In this document: positions 51,659 to 59,807 of the stretch, piece by piece
Layout: each line of letters opens with the position of its first letter
Position numbering within the stretch: position 1 is the stretch's first letter
DNA from: Lentisphaerota bacterium
GTDB taxonomy: Bacteria > Verrucomicrobiota > Lentisphaeria > Victivallales > Victivallaceae
Length of the DNA stretch: 64,000 nucleotides
Direction: 5' to 3'
Assembly (NCBI GenBank): GCA_015061545.1
Contig: SUWJ01000003.1
Span: forward strand, 58,358-122,357
Position numbers and translations under genes: made by a program
Notes under the pieces: model-generated
What the model saw: the letters and a program-made list of their open reading frames with translations, nothing else
The model's database searches: none
Told to the model about the DNA's origin: nothing

Positions 51659-53069
51659 CATCCACTCCCTCAATATCCGCAATTTCAATCTCTGCAAAAT
51701 CCCCCTGTATCGCTTTGGGGTTGCCTTTGTAAAACACCAGCACCTCTTGGTGTATGCGGATGATTTTTCTATTGCGCATATAATTGGCCGCCCTGATCTG
51801 TGCGGTGCCGCAGCAGTTAAGCAATACAAGCTCATTATACAACAACAGCCCATTACGCTGCATAATGCGGGTAATATCGCTGCAAATATCATAATATGCA
51901 CCAGCCCCCCCCCGCACATTGCTCATCACAATCACCGCAAAACGATTTTTTTTAAGGCACTGCACTGCGCCGGTAAGCGCATTATCCAATATCTGCAAAA
52001 AGCCTGCGTACTCTTTTTGGTTGCTGGCATCATTGGGCAAATCGCTGTAATGCTCCAAGTCAAAATACGGCGGGCAGCTAAAAACAAGATCTTGGCTTTC
52101 CGGCCGCAGGTGTTTGCCTATGTTTTGCCCATCATCGCAAATGTAATGCGCATCCATCCCTTGCACACGGCTGTTATTTAACGCTGCCTGCTCCTCCCGC
52201 AGCTCTATGCCGGTAAAGCAATGCCCAAGATACGCGCTAACAAAACCAAAAACACTATCCCCCGCAAACGGGTCGCATATATTGCACTTGCCAACCGGGG
52301 TAAACCACTTTGTAACGATCTCCGCAAGCGTTGCATCAAGTATGCTTACCGTTGCAAAACCAGCTTTGCCGTATTTCTCATTGCCGGTTATTGGCTCCGT
52401 GCCCAATTTGCCCTCGCGGCTCTCGCCATTATCCCCTATCAGCTCATTCCACGCCCTTTTCCTGTTTTGCCAATCCCCCCTCCGGGTATCCAGCACACTA
52501 AATGGCGGTATCAAAAACTTATCTGCCAGCCTGCCGTGGGCCTCTGCGCTGCCTATACCTGCGGCATCGTTTGCCACATCATCCAGTGCCGGTAAATCAA
52601 TCTCCCATTCCCGCAACTCCTCTGTATCAAACGCCGCCTGCAATGCCTCAACATCCCATTCGCTTTGGTCGGTTGTCGCATTGTCAGCCAATGCCAACAA
52701 CTTGCGGCGCGGGTCATCCGGGCCCATATCCTTGCGCACCACCACAACCAGCTCGCTCCCGTCCGTTTCAACAATGCGCTGCGGCAACCCCAACGCCTCG
52801 GCCTCGCCAAGTACGCCGCTGCCGCCAATGCTGGCTCCGGTGTTATCCACCACGATACTGCGCCCGGCCCCCAAATCTCGCAGGCTGCGCTTAATCATGC
52901 GCCGGTTATTGTCCGGGTGCATCCGGTAATTGTTCGGGTCTTTCCTTACCTTAAACTCACGCCCCGGCTCTGCGCCATTGTTGCCGGTTTGCGCGCGCGC
53001 GTGGGCATCTTGGGCATCTAATCCCGCCTCTTGCGCGTAGCTTGTTACAAATCCTTTTACCTTTGGCAT
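51639..53069 (-). CDS. ParB-like domain fused to DNA methyltransferase
   Basis: 476 residues. The first ~170 residues are a ParB/Srx-like module (PNNYRMHPDNNRRMIKRSLRDLGAGRSIVVDNTGASIGGSGVLGEAEALG, ALADNATTDQSEWDVEAL). The catalytic part has SAM motif CDPFAGDSVFGFVSAYLGH and the active-site SCPPYFDLEHYSDLP, typical of N4/N6 amino-methyltransferases of the beta group, and a C-terminal target region. No restriction partner is present, so it probably protects phage DNA or regulates. Overlaps the AdoMet-decarboxylase-like gene. Confidence 0.88.
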   Translation of the reverse strand: MPKVKGFVTSYAQEAGLDAQDAHARAQTGNNGAEPGREFKVRKDPNNYRMHPDNNRRMIKRSLRDLGAGRSIVVDNTGASIGGSGVLGEAEALGLPQRIVETDGSELVVVVRKDMGPDDPRRKLLALADNATTDQSEWDVEALQAAFDTEELREWEIDLPALDDVANDAAGIGSAEAHGRLADKFLIPPFSVLDTRRGDWQNRKRAWNELIGDNGESREGKLGTEPITGNEKYGKAGFATVSILDATLAEIVTKWFTPVGKCNICDPFAGDSVFGFVSAYLGHCFTGIELREEQAALNNSRVQGMDAHYICDDGQNIGKHLRPESQDLVFSCPPYFDLEHYSDLPNDASNQKEYAGFLQILDNALTGAVQCLKKNRFAVIVMSNVRGGAGAYYDICSDITRIMQRNGLLLYNELVLLNCCGTAQIRAANYMRNRKIIRIHQEVLVFYKGNPKAIQGDFAEIEIADIEGVDDESADI

Positions 53070-53081
53070 AATCGCAACTCC

Positions 53082-53528
53082 TTAAAACGGTATATCATCG
53101 CTGGGCGGCTGCACACTTGGCTGCCGTGCATCCTGTGGTGCGTATTTGTGTAGATCATTGGCCCGTTTTTGTGCCTGTGCTTGCTGGTTATTTTGCTGGC
53201 CATCCTGTTGCCGTGGGCGGCTGGTAAATTGCACCTCCTCCGCTATTACTTTGGTCATGCGCTGCGTGCTGCCATCCTGCGCCTGCCATTGCTCCTGCTT
53301 AAAATATCCGCGCACCAAAACCCCGCTGCCTTTTTGCAAGTACGTTGCGCAAACTTCGGCCATTTTTCCCCACACCGTAACCGGCATAAAACAAGTATCT
53401 TCCCCATCTTTAAGCCTGCGGTGTACGGCAACGCAAAAATCTGCCACCTTGCTGCCAGTGCTGGTAGTGCGTACCTGCGGTGCATTGGTGATGTTGCCCC
53501 CGATTATTACCAAGTTAAAATCAGCCAT
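53082..53528 (-). CDS. ssb: Single-stranded DNA-binding protein
   Basis: 148 residues from the ATG at 53528. OB fold: NLVIIGGNITNAPQVRTTSTGSKVADFCVAVHRR, FMPVTVWGKMAEVCATYLQKGSGVLVRGYFKQEQW. A Gln-rich linker leads to the acidic tip SDDIPF, which docks host replication proteins. It overlaps the upstream gene by 8 bp. Confidence 0.95.
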   Translation of the reverse strand: MADFNLVIIGGNITNAPQVRTTSTGSKVADFCVAVHRRLKDGEDTCFMPVTVWGKMAEVCATYLQKGSGVLVRGYFKQEQWQAQDGSTQRMTKVIAEEVQFTSRPRQQDGQQNNQQAQAQKRANDLHKYAPQDARQPSVQPPSDDIPF

Positions 53529-54105
53529 TAAAAGTAAACTCCATTTGTGTGTTTTTAGGTTTTGCGGGCCGTGCCCTGCGCCCGGTAATATTGCTGCGAT
53601 TGTCAGCATCGGCCAACGCTTTGCACCGGTACAATGCGCCGCGCAGCACCTCACGCAACGCCGGGTACTGCTGGCAGCTGTCAACCAGTTTCCTGTGCAT
53701 CGCCTCCCGGCTTACACCAAATGCTTTTGCCACTTGGCTGGCCGTGGTGTGCCCCTCGCGCAATACACACTCAACAACTGCCAGTGTGTAATCATCAACC
53801 TCACGCAATAAAAATTCCAACATATACTGCATATCTGCATTTGTGTAAATCGGTCGGGTGCTATAATCATCTTCCGTATCAGCATCGTACACGCTGGCCG
53901 CATCATCCGGCACCGCCGCAACCTCCTCTGCATACTGATACTGCTCCATACTTACATGGTGCCCGGTACTGCTGCGGGCAAAACGTTTAGGCGGGGGATT
54001 GTCGCAATACCACGCGCAACTGGCCACATATACGCACTCAGCGCATTGTGGCGTTTTGCGGCATTTGGCTGGTTTGCCAAAGCATATTGGGCAATCATCT
54101 GTCAT
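53521..54105 (-). CDS. Zinc-cluster protein with helix-turn-helix, possible late regulator
   Basis: 194 residues. N-terminal Cys cluster CPICFGKPAKCRKTPQCAECVYVASC, an acidic middle, then VLREGHTTASQVAKAFGVSREAMHRKLVDSC, a helix-turn-helix of the type used in sigma-region-4-like or antirepressor proteins. First gene behind P2, controlling the SSB-methyltransferase-terminase unit. A regulator of late transcription is plausible but unproven. Confidence 0.65.
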   Translation of the reverse strand: MTDDCPICFGKPAKCRKTPQCAECVYVASCAWYCDNPPPKRFARSSTGHHVSMEQYQYAEEVAAVPDDAASVYDADTEDDYSTRPIYTNADMQYMLEFLLREVDDYTLAVVECVLREGHTTASQVAKAFGVSREAMHRKLVDSCQQYPALREVLRGALYRCKALADADNRSNITGRRARPAKPKNTQMEFTFNG

Positions 54106-54143
54106 GTAAGCACTTTCGTATATTATAGTTTACTTTATGTAAT

Positions 54144-54171
54144 AATATAGCAGTAAACAAAGTAAATTCAA
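54144..54171 (-). promoter_or_regulatory. Phage promoter P2
   Basis: Minus strand TTGAAT (54166-54171), 16-bp spacer, TATATT (54144-54149), 39 bp before the ATG at 54105. The spacer contains TTTACTTTGTTTAC, and TTTACTTTAT lies just downstream of the -10, variants of the TTTACAAAAT half-site. Confidence 0.65.
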
Positions 54172-54192
54172 ATAAATTACGTATATATACAC

Positions 54193-54220
54193 AAAAAAAC
54201 CGGCAAAAAACCGGTTTTTA
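54193..54220. terminator. Terminator separating the early unit from P2
   Basis: AAAACCGG-CAAAAAA-CCGGTTTT, with A and T runs on both sides. Located between the Cys-rich gene and P2. Confidence 0.75.
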
Positions 54221-54235
54221 ATGCTTCGCCTTGGC

Positions 54236-54532
54236 TTAAACTCGCCTGCCGCGTTTCCAATCCGCACACATTGTATGCCGCAGCGGTCGGTGCAGCGCTG
54301 GTGCTGTTATGTGGTATAATCTGCAATGTGGCCCGTGTCTGCGGTATGCGTACATCTCGGGGGCATTTGGGTTTGCTGCCGGGGCATAATAGGCGCAAGT
54401 TTTACACCCTTGTAAGCGCGCCGCGTTGCACTCCTCGCAAAAATCCTGCGGTCTTGCAATCATACTGTATTTGCTTTTTTTGTATGCAAACAACGGTGCA
54501 AACGCTTTGCCGCACATTTTGCACTCACTCAT
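54236..54532 (-). CDS. Cys-rich small protein (zinc-binding)
   Basis: 98 residues. CKMCGKAF...FCEECNAARLQGCKTCAYY and later HCRLYHI...HTMCADWKRG; at least nine Cys/His in pairs, as in phage zinc-finger proteins. Overlaps rnhA by 8 bp and is last before a terminator. Function unknown. Confidence 0.6.
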   Translation of the reverse strand: MSECKMCGKAFAPLFAYKKSKYSMIARPQDFCEECNAARLQGCKTCAYYAPAANPNAPEMYAYRRHGPHCRLYHITAPALHRPLRHTMCADWKRGRRV

Positions 54533-55019
54533 TTTGCTGTTCCTTATATCCTATATCCTCCGGTAACCCCTCGCCGTGCGCAGCCTCCACCGCCATGCGG
54601 TCGCAAATATTGTTATATTCGTTCTCTGCGTGCCCTTTTACCCACACAAACTGCACATCATGCTTATGCAGCAGCACCGCCAGTTGCAGCCATAAATCTG
54701 CATTGTGCACCGGCTTTTTATCTGTTTTGCGCCATCCGTTTTTTTGCCAACGCTCCAGCCATTTTTTGTTTACCGCATTGGCCAAATATGCTGCATCAGT
54801 GTACAGCGTAACGCCACACGGCCGCTTTAATGCGCTCAGTGCCATAATTGCCCCCATTAACTCCATCCTGCCATTGGTTGTGTACGCAAAACCACCCTGC
54901 AACCTTTTTATGGTGCCATTATAAAGCAATACCGCGCCCCAGCCTCCGGGGCCGGGGTTGCCGCTGCAAGCTCCATCAGTATATATTTTTATCCCTGCCA
55001 AATACTCTTTATTGTCCAT
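54525..55019 (-). CDS. rnhA: Ribonuclease HI
   Basis: 164 residues from the ATG at 55019. Cleaves RNA in RNA-DNA hybrids, for example primers during phage replication. Catalytic residues: IYTDGACSGNPGPGGWG (Asp), GRMELMGAIMAL (Glu), LYTDAAYLANAVNKKW (Asp), WVKGHAENEYNNICDRMA (His, Asp). Confidence 0.95.
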   Translation of the reverse strand: MDNKEYLAGIKIYTDGACSGNPGPGGWGAVLLYNGTIKRLQGGFAYTTNGRMELMGAIMALSALKRPCGVTLYTDAAYLANAVNKKWLERWQKNGWRKTDKKPVHNADLWLQLAVLLHKHDVQFVWVKGHAENEYNNICDRMAVEAAHGEGLPEDIGYKEQQNE

Positions 55020-55260
55020 TTTTGCATCTCCGTTTATGCTCCTGTTTTCGCAGTGCCCACATCCAGTTTTGCAAAACTCGCGCCGCCCTCTCTGCCTCCT
55101 CTGCGCTCTGCACCCATCCTGCATCTGCCCCTTTATACTCGCGCAGCAAAAATGCCACGCGTTTTATTGCCGTGCTGGCGTGGGCCATTTGCCTGTGTAT
55201 CAATTTATCTGTGCTGCCAAGTTGCCAAAGCTGTGCAATATCCTTATCAGCCTTTGCCAT
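55009..55260 (-). CDS. Hypothetical phage protein
   Basis: 83 residues from the ATG at 55260: AKADKDIAQLWQLGSTDKLIHRQMAHASTAIKRVAFLLREYKG, helical and basic. Overlaps both neighbours (14 and 11 bp). Unknown function. Confidence 0.55.
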   Translation of the reverse strand: MAKADKDIAQLWQLGSTDKLIHRQMAHASTAIKRVAFLLREYKGADAGWVQSAEEAERAARVLQNWMWALRKQEHKRRCKNGQ

Positions 55261-55699
55261 TGCGCACCTCTGCCAAAACGGTACCGATCTTGCATTTGTC
55301 GCACGCAGGATAAATGCAGCAGCCAAAGTTGCGCATATTATCACAAGCCTTGCCCAAAGTATCACATAGTACTGGTGCTGCCGCCAACAGCCGCGTTATT
55401 CTCTCCGCGCTCCCTCTGTCCTCTGTATCCACCACGCGGCAAACCGCTTTGCCTGTCGCGGCATCATACACCGCCAATGTAAGCTCGTGTTCATGGTGCG
55501 GCACTTTGCTGTATCGCACATGCCATTGCGGTAAATCCGGCCGGGTGTCGCACCCCGCCGCCTCGGGCTCATCCAGCAGCCGTTGCGCCTCCAATGCAGC
55601 CTGTTCAATGGCCGCGATTTCCGGCGTATCACAAACAAGTTTGCCAGCGCACGCAACCATACTTGCCAACGCGCTGCGTAATTGCTTTTTGTTTGCCAT
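55247..55699 (-). CDS. Hypothetical phage protein
   Basis: 150 residues. Helical N-terminus, a middle WHVRYSKVPHHEHELTLAVYDAATGKAVCRVVDTEDRGSAERI (beta-alpha), and a Cys-rich end NFGCCIYPACDKCKIGTVL that may bind a metal. No family recognised. Confidence 0.55.
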   Translation of the reverse strand: MANKKQLRSALASMVACAGKLVCDTPEIAAIEQAALEAQRLLDEPEAAGCDTRPDLPQWHVRYSKVPHHEHELTLAVYDAATGKAVCRVVDTEDRGSAERITRLLAAAPVLCDTLGKACDNMRNFGCCIYPACDKCKIGTVLAEVRNGKG

Positions 55700-55702
55700 A
55701 TC

Positions 55703-56056
55703 TCACTCCTCCGCGCCATCTTCTGTTTTGTGCCCCATGCAGCCGTGGCGGTAACAAAACCTGCTGCATTCCCCCACGGGGATAATTCGCACCCCAAGCG
55801 CGTACAACTGGCAAAAATATTCCCGCAGCACCCGGCCGGTAATAACCTTGTTGTTAAAACCTTTGGCCAACCTGTTATACTCCCGCATCGGTGCGTTATC
55901 CTCAATATAACCATCAATGCAAATACCCATGTGTATGCCGCACGGTGGTTTTATGCGCTCCGGCTGCAACTGGCACCGGCCGCAATCAAACACTTTGCCC
56001 GTAAAACAACATTTCTCCACTTTCAAACGTTCAACCAGCTCAAATTTCTTTTCCAT
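55703..56056 (-). CDS. Cys-rich hypothetical phage protein
   Basis: 117 residues from the ATG at 56056 (GAGGATTG upstream). Many Cys: CCFTGKVFDCGRCQL, PPCGIHMGICIDGY, ECSRFCYRHGCMGH. Metal binding is likely. Unknown role. Confidence 0.55.
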   Translation of the reverse strand: MEKKFELVERLKVEKCCFTGKVFDCGRCQLQPERIKPPCGIHMGICIDGYIEDNAPMREYNRLAKGFNNKVITGRVLREYFCQLYALGVRIIPVGECSRFCYRHGCMGHKTEDGAEE

Positions 56057-56061
56057 AATAT

Positions 56062-56424
56062 TCAATCCTCGCCTTGCTCTACATCCTCAATAATAAACGG
56101 CCCTTTGCTGGCCAACAGTGCAAATTCCTGCTCAATGATCTTATCCAAGTGTGCAATACTGCGCTCCAACTCCTGCTGCCTCTCAACATCCGGTGTGGTA
56201 AAATGCGCATCAAGTATTGCCCGCAGCAGCATATCTGTAATGCCCTCCGGCTTGCGCCATACAGCGTATATATGCAAGCATCCCTGCGGCATTGTTGCGT
56301 AATCCTCCGGCACTGGCAGCTTTCCGCTTTTGTAACGGGCCACGGCATACCGGATAATTGCAGCGCCATTGCCACTTTTGCGCAACTTGGCAATTTGATC
56401 TGTACGCAAACGCACGCTGCTCAT
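56062..56424 (-). CDS. Hypothetical phage protein
   Basis: 120 residues, helical: VRLRTDQIAKLRKSGNGAAIIRYAVARYKSGKLPVPEDYATMP then an acidic C-terminus with a coiled-coil segment (ERQQELERSIAHLDKIIEQEFALL). Unknown function. Confidence 0.55.
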   Translation of the reverse strand: MSSVRLRTDQIAKLRKSGNGAAIIRYAVARYKSGKLPVPEDYATMPQGCLHIYAVWRKPEGITDMLLRAILDAHFTTPDVERQQELERSIAHLDKIIEQEFALLASKGPFIIEDVEQGED

Positions 56425-56427
56425 ATC

Positions 56428-56646
56428 TTACACCGCCTGTTGTTTTTTATTCATCCAGCAATCACGCTTTGCGCGGCACTGCTCCAACGTTGCGGCAACG
56501 CAGGTAAAAAGCCTGCCATCAGTGTGCCGGTAATCGTATTGCACATAACGCTTGGTTTTGCCTGCTGTACGGCGGGTAAATGTTTCGTGCTGCTCCTGTC
56601 CGGGGGCGGCGGTTGTGGTTACTCCGTGTTGGTTAATTCTGTTCAT
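56428..56646 (-). CDS. Hypothetical small phage protein, first gene behind P3
   Basis: 72 residues, basic: ETFTRRTAGKTKRYVQYDYRHTDGRLFTCVAATLEQCRAKRDCWMNKKQQAV. Single small beta-alpha domain. It heads the leftward middle unit driven by P3, ending 3 bp before the next start. Unknown function. Confidence 0.55.
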   Translation of the reverse strand: MNRINQHGVTTTAAPGQEQHETFTRRTAGKTKRYVQYDYRHTDGRLFTCVAATLEQCRAKRDCWMNKKQQAV

Positions 56647-56706
56647 TTCTTTTACTTTCCTTGTGTTGTGGTTTTTGTTTTATGGCGTTATGCCCTACAA
56701 AATCAA

Positions 56707-56758
56707 AATATAGCACAAAGTTTACAAAATGCAATATGCAAATAGTTTATTTTGTAAA
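56707..56758 (-). promoter_or_regulatory. Phage promoter P3 with paired operator half-sites
   Basis: Minus strand TTGCAT (56729-56734), 16-bp spacer, TATATT (56707-56712). Half-sites TTTACAAAAT (56721-56730) and ATTTTGTAAA (56749-56758) are 18 bp apart, the same geometry as P1. Confidence 0.7.
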
Positions 56759-56809
56759 TAAATCACAAAAAACAATCTGTGCGCGGCTCCGCATTTTTTT
56801 GCAGCGATT

Positions 56810-57016
56810 TTACAAGCTCAACATAGGCCCATCATTTAGCGGCTCGCTTTTTTGCAGCTGCTCTTTTGCATCCTGTGCGTTAAAATCCAGCGTTTCTAAA
56901 ACCGCCACCAATACCGGGCGTTCCCGCAGCCACTCCGGGCGCACCAGCAACTCTGCCGCCCTGCGCAATTCCTCATCTGTTAAACTTTCCCATTCGCTTG
57001 CTGTGTGCTTTTCCAT
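56810..57016 (-). CDS. Hypothetical small phage protein
   Basis: 68 residues from the ATG at 57016. Acidic helical: SEWESLTDEELRRAAELLVRPEWLRERPVLVAVLETLDF. Last gene of the P4 early unit. Unknown function. Confidence 0.5.
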   Translation of the reverse strand: MEKHTASEWESLTDEELRRAAELLVRPEWLRERPVLVAVLETLDFNAQDAKEQLQKSEPLNDGPMLSL

Positions 57017-57067
57017 ACAAACCTCCATTCGTTATAAGCAAGGCACCGCGCCTTGGTTTGCCTCCGC

Positions 57068-57865
57068 TTATCCCTCCCACACCGGCACCGGTATTGTTTG
57101 CTGGTTCTCTCGGTCAGCGCGCACACAAATAAAGTTTTCCTGCAATCGGCGGCGTACCGGCTCGGGATCTCTAAAAATATCCTCAATACTGCCAGCGTAA
57201 AAATTACCCAGCAACCACACTTTGGTGCGGCACTCCCCGTTATTTACCGCCTCCAAAATATCCCATAACAAATCTTGCCCGCTTTCGGTGATATGCGCCT
57301 TGCTGGCCACCTCATCAATGATAAAAACATCTTGGCTGTAAATCCGCGCCAATAATTTCTCGTCAGCATACGCGCTATCACTGCGTTTTGCCTCGCGCCA
57401 ATCAGCCAGCAGCCTGCGTAAGCTGGTGTATTGCACTTTAAGGCCACTGGCCAGCATCTTGGCTGCAACAAAACACGCAGCCGTGCTTTTGCCGCAGCCT
57501 GTTGGCCCGCTTAACAGTAAATTTGCGTTGCGGTGCTCCCATACCCATACCGCCAAAAATCGCACCGGTGGCTTGGTAAAAAGTTCCCCTGTTTCCCGGT
57601 CATGGCTGTATTTTTCCGGTATCCCGGCTTTGCTTATGATCTCCGGCAACCGTCTTTGCCAATCTGCACGCTGTGCAGCTGCTTTGGCCTCTGCCTCTGC
57701 CGCCGCCCGCTTTGCATCGCACTCCGGGCAAAGCCTGTGTTTCTCATAGCACGCCTGCAAAACCTCCGCAAAGGCATCCTGCCGCCAATCCGGCACCTCA
57801 TACAGCTGCCCGCAATCTTGGCAATCAATCCGGCACATCCCGTTTGCCAAATCCTCTATAATCAT
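57068..57865 (-). CDS. DnaC-like replicative helicase loader ATPase
   Basis: 265 residues. N-terminal Cys module (CRIDCQDCGQLYEV...HRLCPECDAKRA) likely binds zinc and contacts the helicase or initiator. AAA+ domain: Walker A LLLSGPTGCGKST, Walker B VFIIDEVASKA, then sensor/Arg-finger region VWLLGNFYAGSIEDIFRDPEPVRRRL. Loads host DnaB at the phage origin together with the preceding initiator, which it overlaps by 4 bp. Confidence 0.87.
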   Translation of the reverse strand: MIIEDLANGMCRIDCQDCGQLYEVPDWRQDAFAEVLQACYEKHRLCPECDAKRAAAEAEAKAAAQRADWQRRLPEIISKAGIPEKYSHDRETGELFTKPPVRFLAVWVWEHRNANLLLSGPTGCGKSTAACFVAAKMLASGLKVQYTSLRRLLADWREAKRSDSAYADEKLLARIYSQDVFIIDEVASKAHITESGQDLLWDILEAVNNGECRTKVWLLGNFYAGSIEDIFRDPEPVRRRLQENFICVRADRENQQTIPVPVWEG

Positions 57866-58629
57866 ATCCCGTTGTAATCCTTACTTTTTGCCTGCACCGT
57901 GCTTGCATCAGCAGCCGGTTGCCACTCATCCTGCCAACATCGGCCATTAAGCCATGTTACCGGATTTTTCCGGTATTGCAAATCTTGGTGCGCGGCAACG
58001 TATCTTGGCAGCGCCACTTTGATTGCGGCCCGGTCGGTTTCGCTGATCTTGGCATATTTGCGCTTGCATTTTTCCTTATCCACCTTTTTTGCATACATAT
58101 CCCAAAACGCTGTAAAAGGCAAGCAGCTTTGCGCATCATCTGCAATGGGGGGTGTATAAGGGGGATTATCTTTATTATCTTTATTATCTTCTTCTGTTGT
58201 TGTTTGTTTGTTGATTGTTTGTTTGCTGTTTGTTGTTTGTTTGTTGCCGCAATTATTTAATGCGCTTTCTATCAAGCACTTATCTGTGTTGTTTTGTTTG
58301 TTGCTTTGCTCGTTATCAGGCATTTGGTATGCGGCCCAATTACATACTGTAATAAGCGTGTAACGGTTGGTTGCGGTAATGGTGATCTCGCCCGTATCGC
58401 GCAGCCTGCGCAGTACAGTGCGCGCTTGCTGCACGCTAATATGCAGCTCGTGCGCAAGGCCATCCAAGCTGGTGATAAATTGCCCTGCCGCCAGCTCTAT
58501 ACCGTGCCACCGGGTTGGCTGCCAGTTGCATTTAAGCAGCATGGCAAGGTAGGATTTCACCATAATAGGCTCGTCCCACCATTCCCATTGCAATATGCTT
58601 TTATACAGTTTAATCCATCCACCGTCCAT
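57862..58629 (-). CDS. Phage replication initiator (winged-helix, O/DnaD-like)
   Basis: 255 residues. N-terminal winged helix (WIKLYKSILQWEWWDEPIMVKSYLAMLLKCNW, LDGLAHELHISVQQARTVLRRLRDTGEITITATNRYTLITV). A low-complexity linker of Asn/Lys/Gln/Thr (about 118-160) and a C-terminal domain with FTAFWDMYAKKVDKEKCKRKYAKI...NPVTWLNGRCWQDEW, as in phage initiators. The linker DNA holds G/T-rich repeats that could be the origin itself, as in lambda O. Confidence 0.82.
   Translation of the reverse strand: MDGGWIKLYKSILQWEWWDEPIMVKSYLAMLLKCNWQPTRWHGIELAAGQFITSLDGLAHELHISVQQARTVLRRLRDTGEITITATNRYTLITVCNWAAYQMPDNEQSNKQNNTDKCLIESALNNCGNKQTTNSKQTINKQTTTEEDNKDNKDNPPYTPPIADDAQSCLPFTAFWDMYAKKVDKEKCKRKYAKISETDRAAIKVALPRYVAAHQDLQYRKNPVTWLNGRCWQDEWQPAADASTVQAKSKDYNGI
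58165..58247. repeat. Tandem G/T and A/T repeats inside the initiator gene, origin candidate
   Basis: TTTATTATC repeats (58165-58192) next to a TGTTTGTTTGTTG-type tract (58198-58247). A 26-bp portion (58198-58223) recurs exactly, inverted, at 38805-38830. They encode the low-complexity linker. Iteron-like placement inside the initiator gene is known from lambdoid origins; function here is inferred. Confidence 0.5.
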
Positions 58630-58637
58630 GGTGCTGG

Positions 58638-59735
58638 TTATCCCATAACAATGCTTTTGGTAGCTGCTCCGCGCTGCACAACAGCCGCCAGCACTGTATC
58701 AATTTGCGCCTTTGCTGCGGCCTTGGTAAGTTTTTCCCCCTTGGCCTCTGCCGCAGCCTGCATTTTTGCCACCAGCGCATCTGTAAGGCCGCCAATACTC
58801 ATTTTGCACACCTTTGTAAACTCTGCGGGCGTAATCATAGCCTGCACCAACTGGTACGCACCAAGCACATCTGTGCACTCGCGGTTGCCCGGCCGTTCTT
58901 TGTACCGATAACCGCAGCACTCACCGTGGGCATCAATGTACTGCTCCATTGCCGCCTTGATCTCTCGGCAAAACTTCTCCACCTGTTTGCTGGTTTCGTA
59001 CAACGCGGCCAGCGTTTCCGGGTTATCAAGCGTGTTTACCTCGTTTATTGCCAGCGCGTTAAATTTTGCCATAAATGCCGGGCATTTGCTTTTGGCTCGG
59101 CAATACTTGCACGCATCTGTTTCTGCATTAAGCAGCAGTGCACTATCTTTGCAGCGATCAATCACGCGCGCAATGTTGGTAATAATGGCATCGGGGCGGG
59201 AAAAGGTGTATTGGCTGCGGGAGTATATGCGGGGTTGGAAAACGTGGCCGGTGCAACGGGTGCCGCCAAACTTCTGCATTACACCAACACTGTATGTGGC
59301 CAGCTGCATGTTACGGTTTACCTCTGTTACCGGGGTGCGGCCAAATTTCCAATCAATCGTGGCCAGCTCGCCATCGGCAAAAACAATGGCAACATCAACG
59401 GTACCCTCTGTAAGTATGTTGCCGTTGGCATCCCGCACTTGTATGGGCAGTTCGTGGTAAATTGTGGCTCCGCTGTTTTCGCCGCCTGCAATTTCGGCCA
59501 GGAATTGCAGGCAAGCGGCACAAAGCTCGCTTTGCTCCTCGGTCAATCCATCAAAATTACCTGTGGCAATGCAAGCGTGCAGCATGCTCCCCTCTTTTGC
59601 CTCCTCGCTGCTGTTGTCCGGCATACCCATCTGCATTTTGTAGCTGCCGGGGCAATCCCTGTACTGCTGCAACTTGCTGGGGCTAAATTCGTGGTGCTGC
59701 GCCTGCGGTGCTGTTTGTACTGTAATCTTTTCCAT
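58638..59735 (-). CDS. PD-(D/E)XK exonuclease of the DUF2800/Cas4-like type
   Basis: 365 residues from the ATG at 59735. EFSPSKLQQYRDCPGSYKMQ, a Cas4/RecB-like start with first Cys; GSMLHACIA; the catalytic core GTVDVAIVFADGELATIDWKFG (D...D-x-K); and a C-terminal DACKYCRAKSKCPAF (Fe-S or Zn cluster). Probably works as 5'-3' exonuclease with the RecT-like annealing protein upstream. Confidence 0.85.
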   Translation of the reverse strand: MEKITVQTAPQAQHHEFSPSKLQQYRDCPGSYKMQMGMPDNSSEEAKEGSMLHACIATGNFDGLTEEQSELCAACLQFLAEIAGGENSGATIYHELPIQVRDANGNILTEGTVDVAIVFADGELATIDWKFGRTPVTEVNRNMQLATYSVGVMQKFGGTRCTGHVFQPRIYSRSQYTFSRPDAIITNIARVIDRCKDSALLLNAETDACKYCRAKSKCPAFMAKFNALAINEVNTLDNPETLAALYETSKQVEKFCREIKAAMEQYIDAHGECCGYRYKERPGNRECTDVLGAYQLVQAMITPAEFTKVCKMSIGGLTDALVAKMQAAAEAKGEKLTKAAAKAQIDTVLAAVVQRGAATKSIVMG

Positions 59736-59807
59736 GGTCTTTTTCCTTGTGGTCTTTGTGGTTTTGTAATATGCGGGGCGCATTTGCCCCGCACCTGTTA
59801 TATCCTA

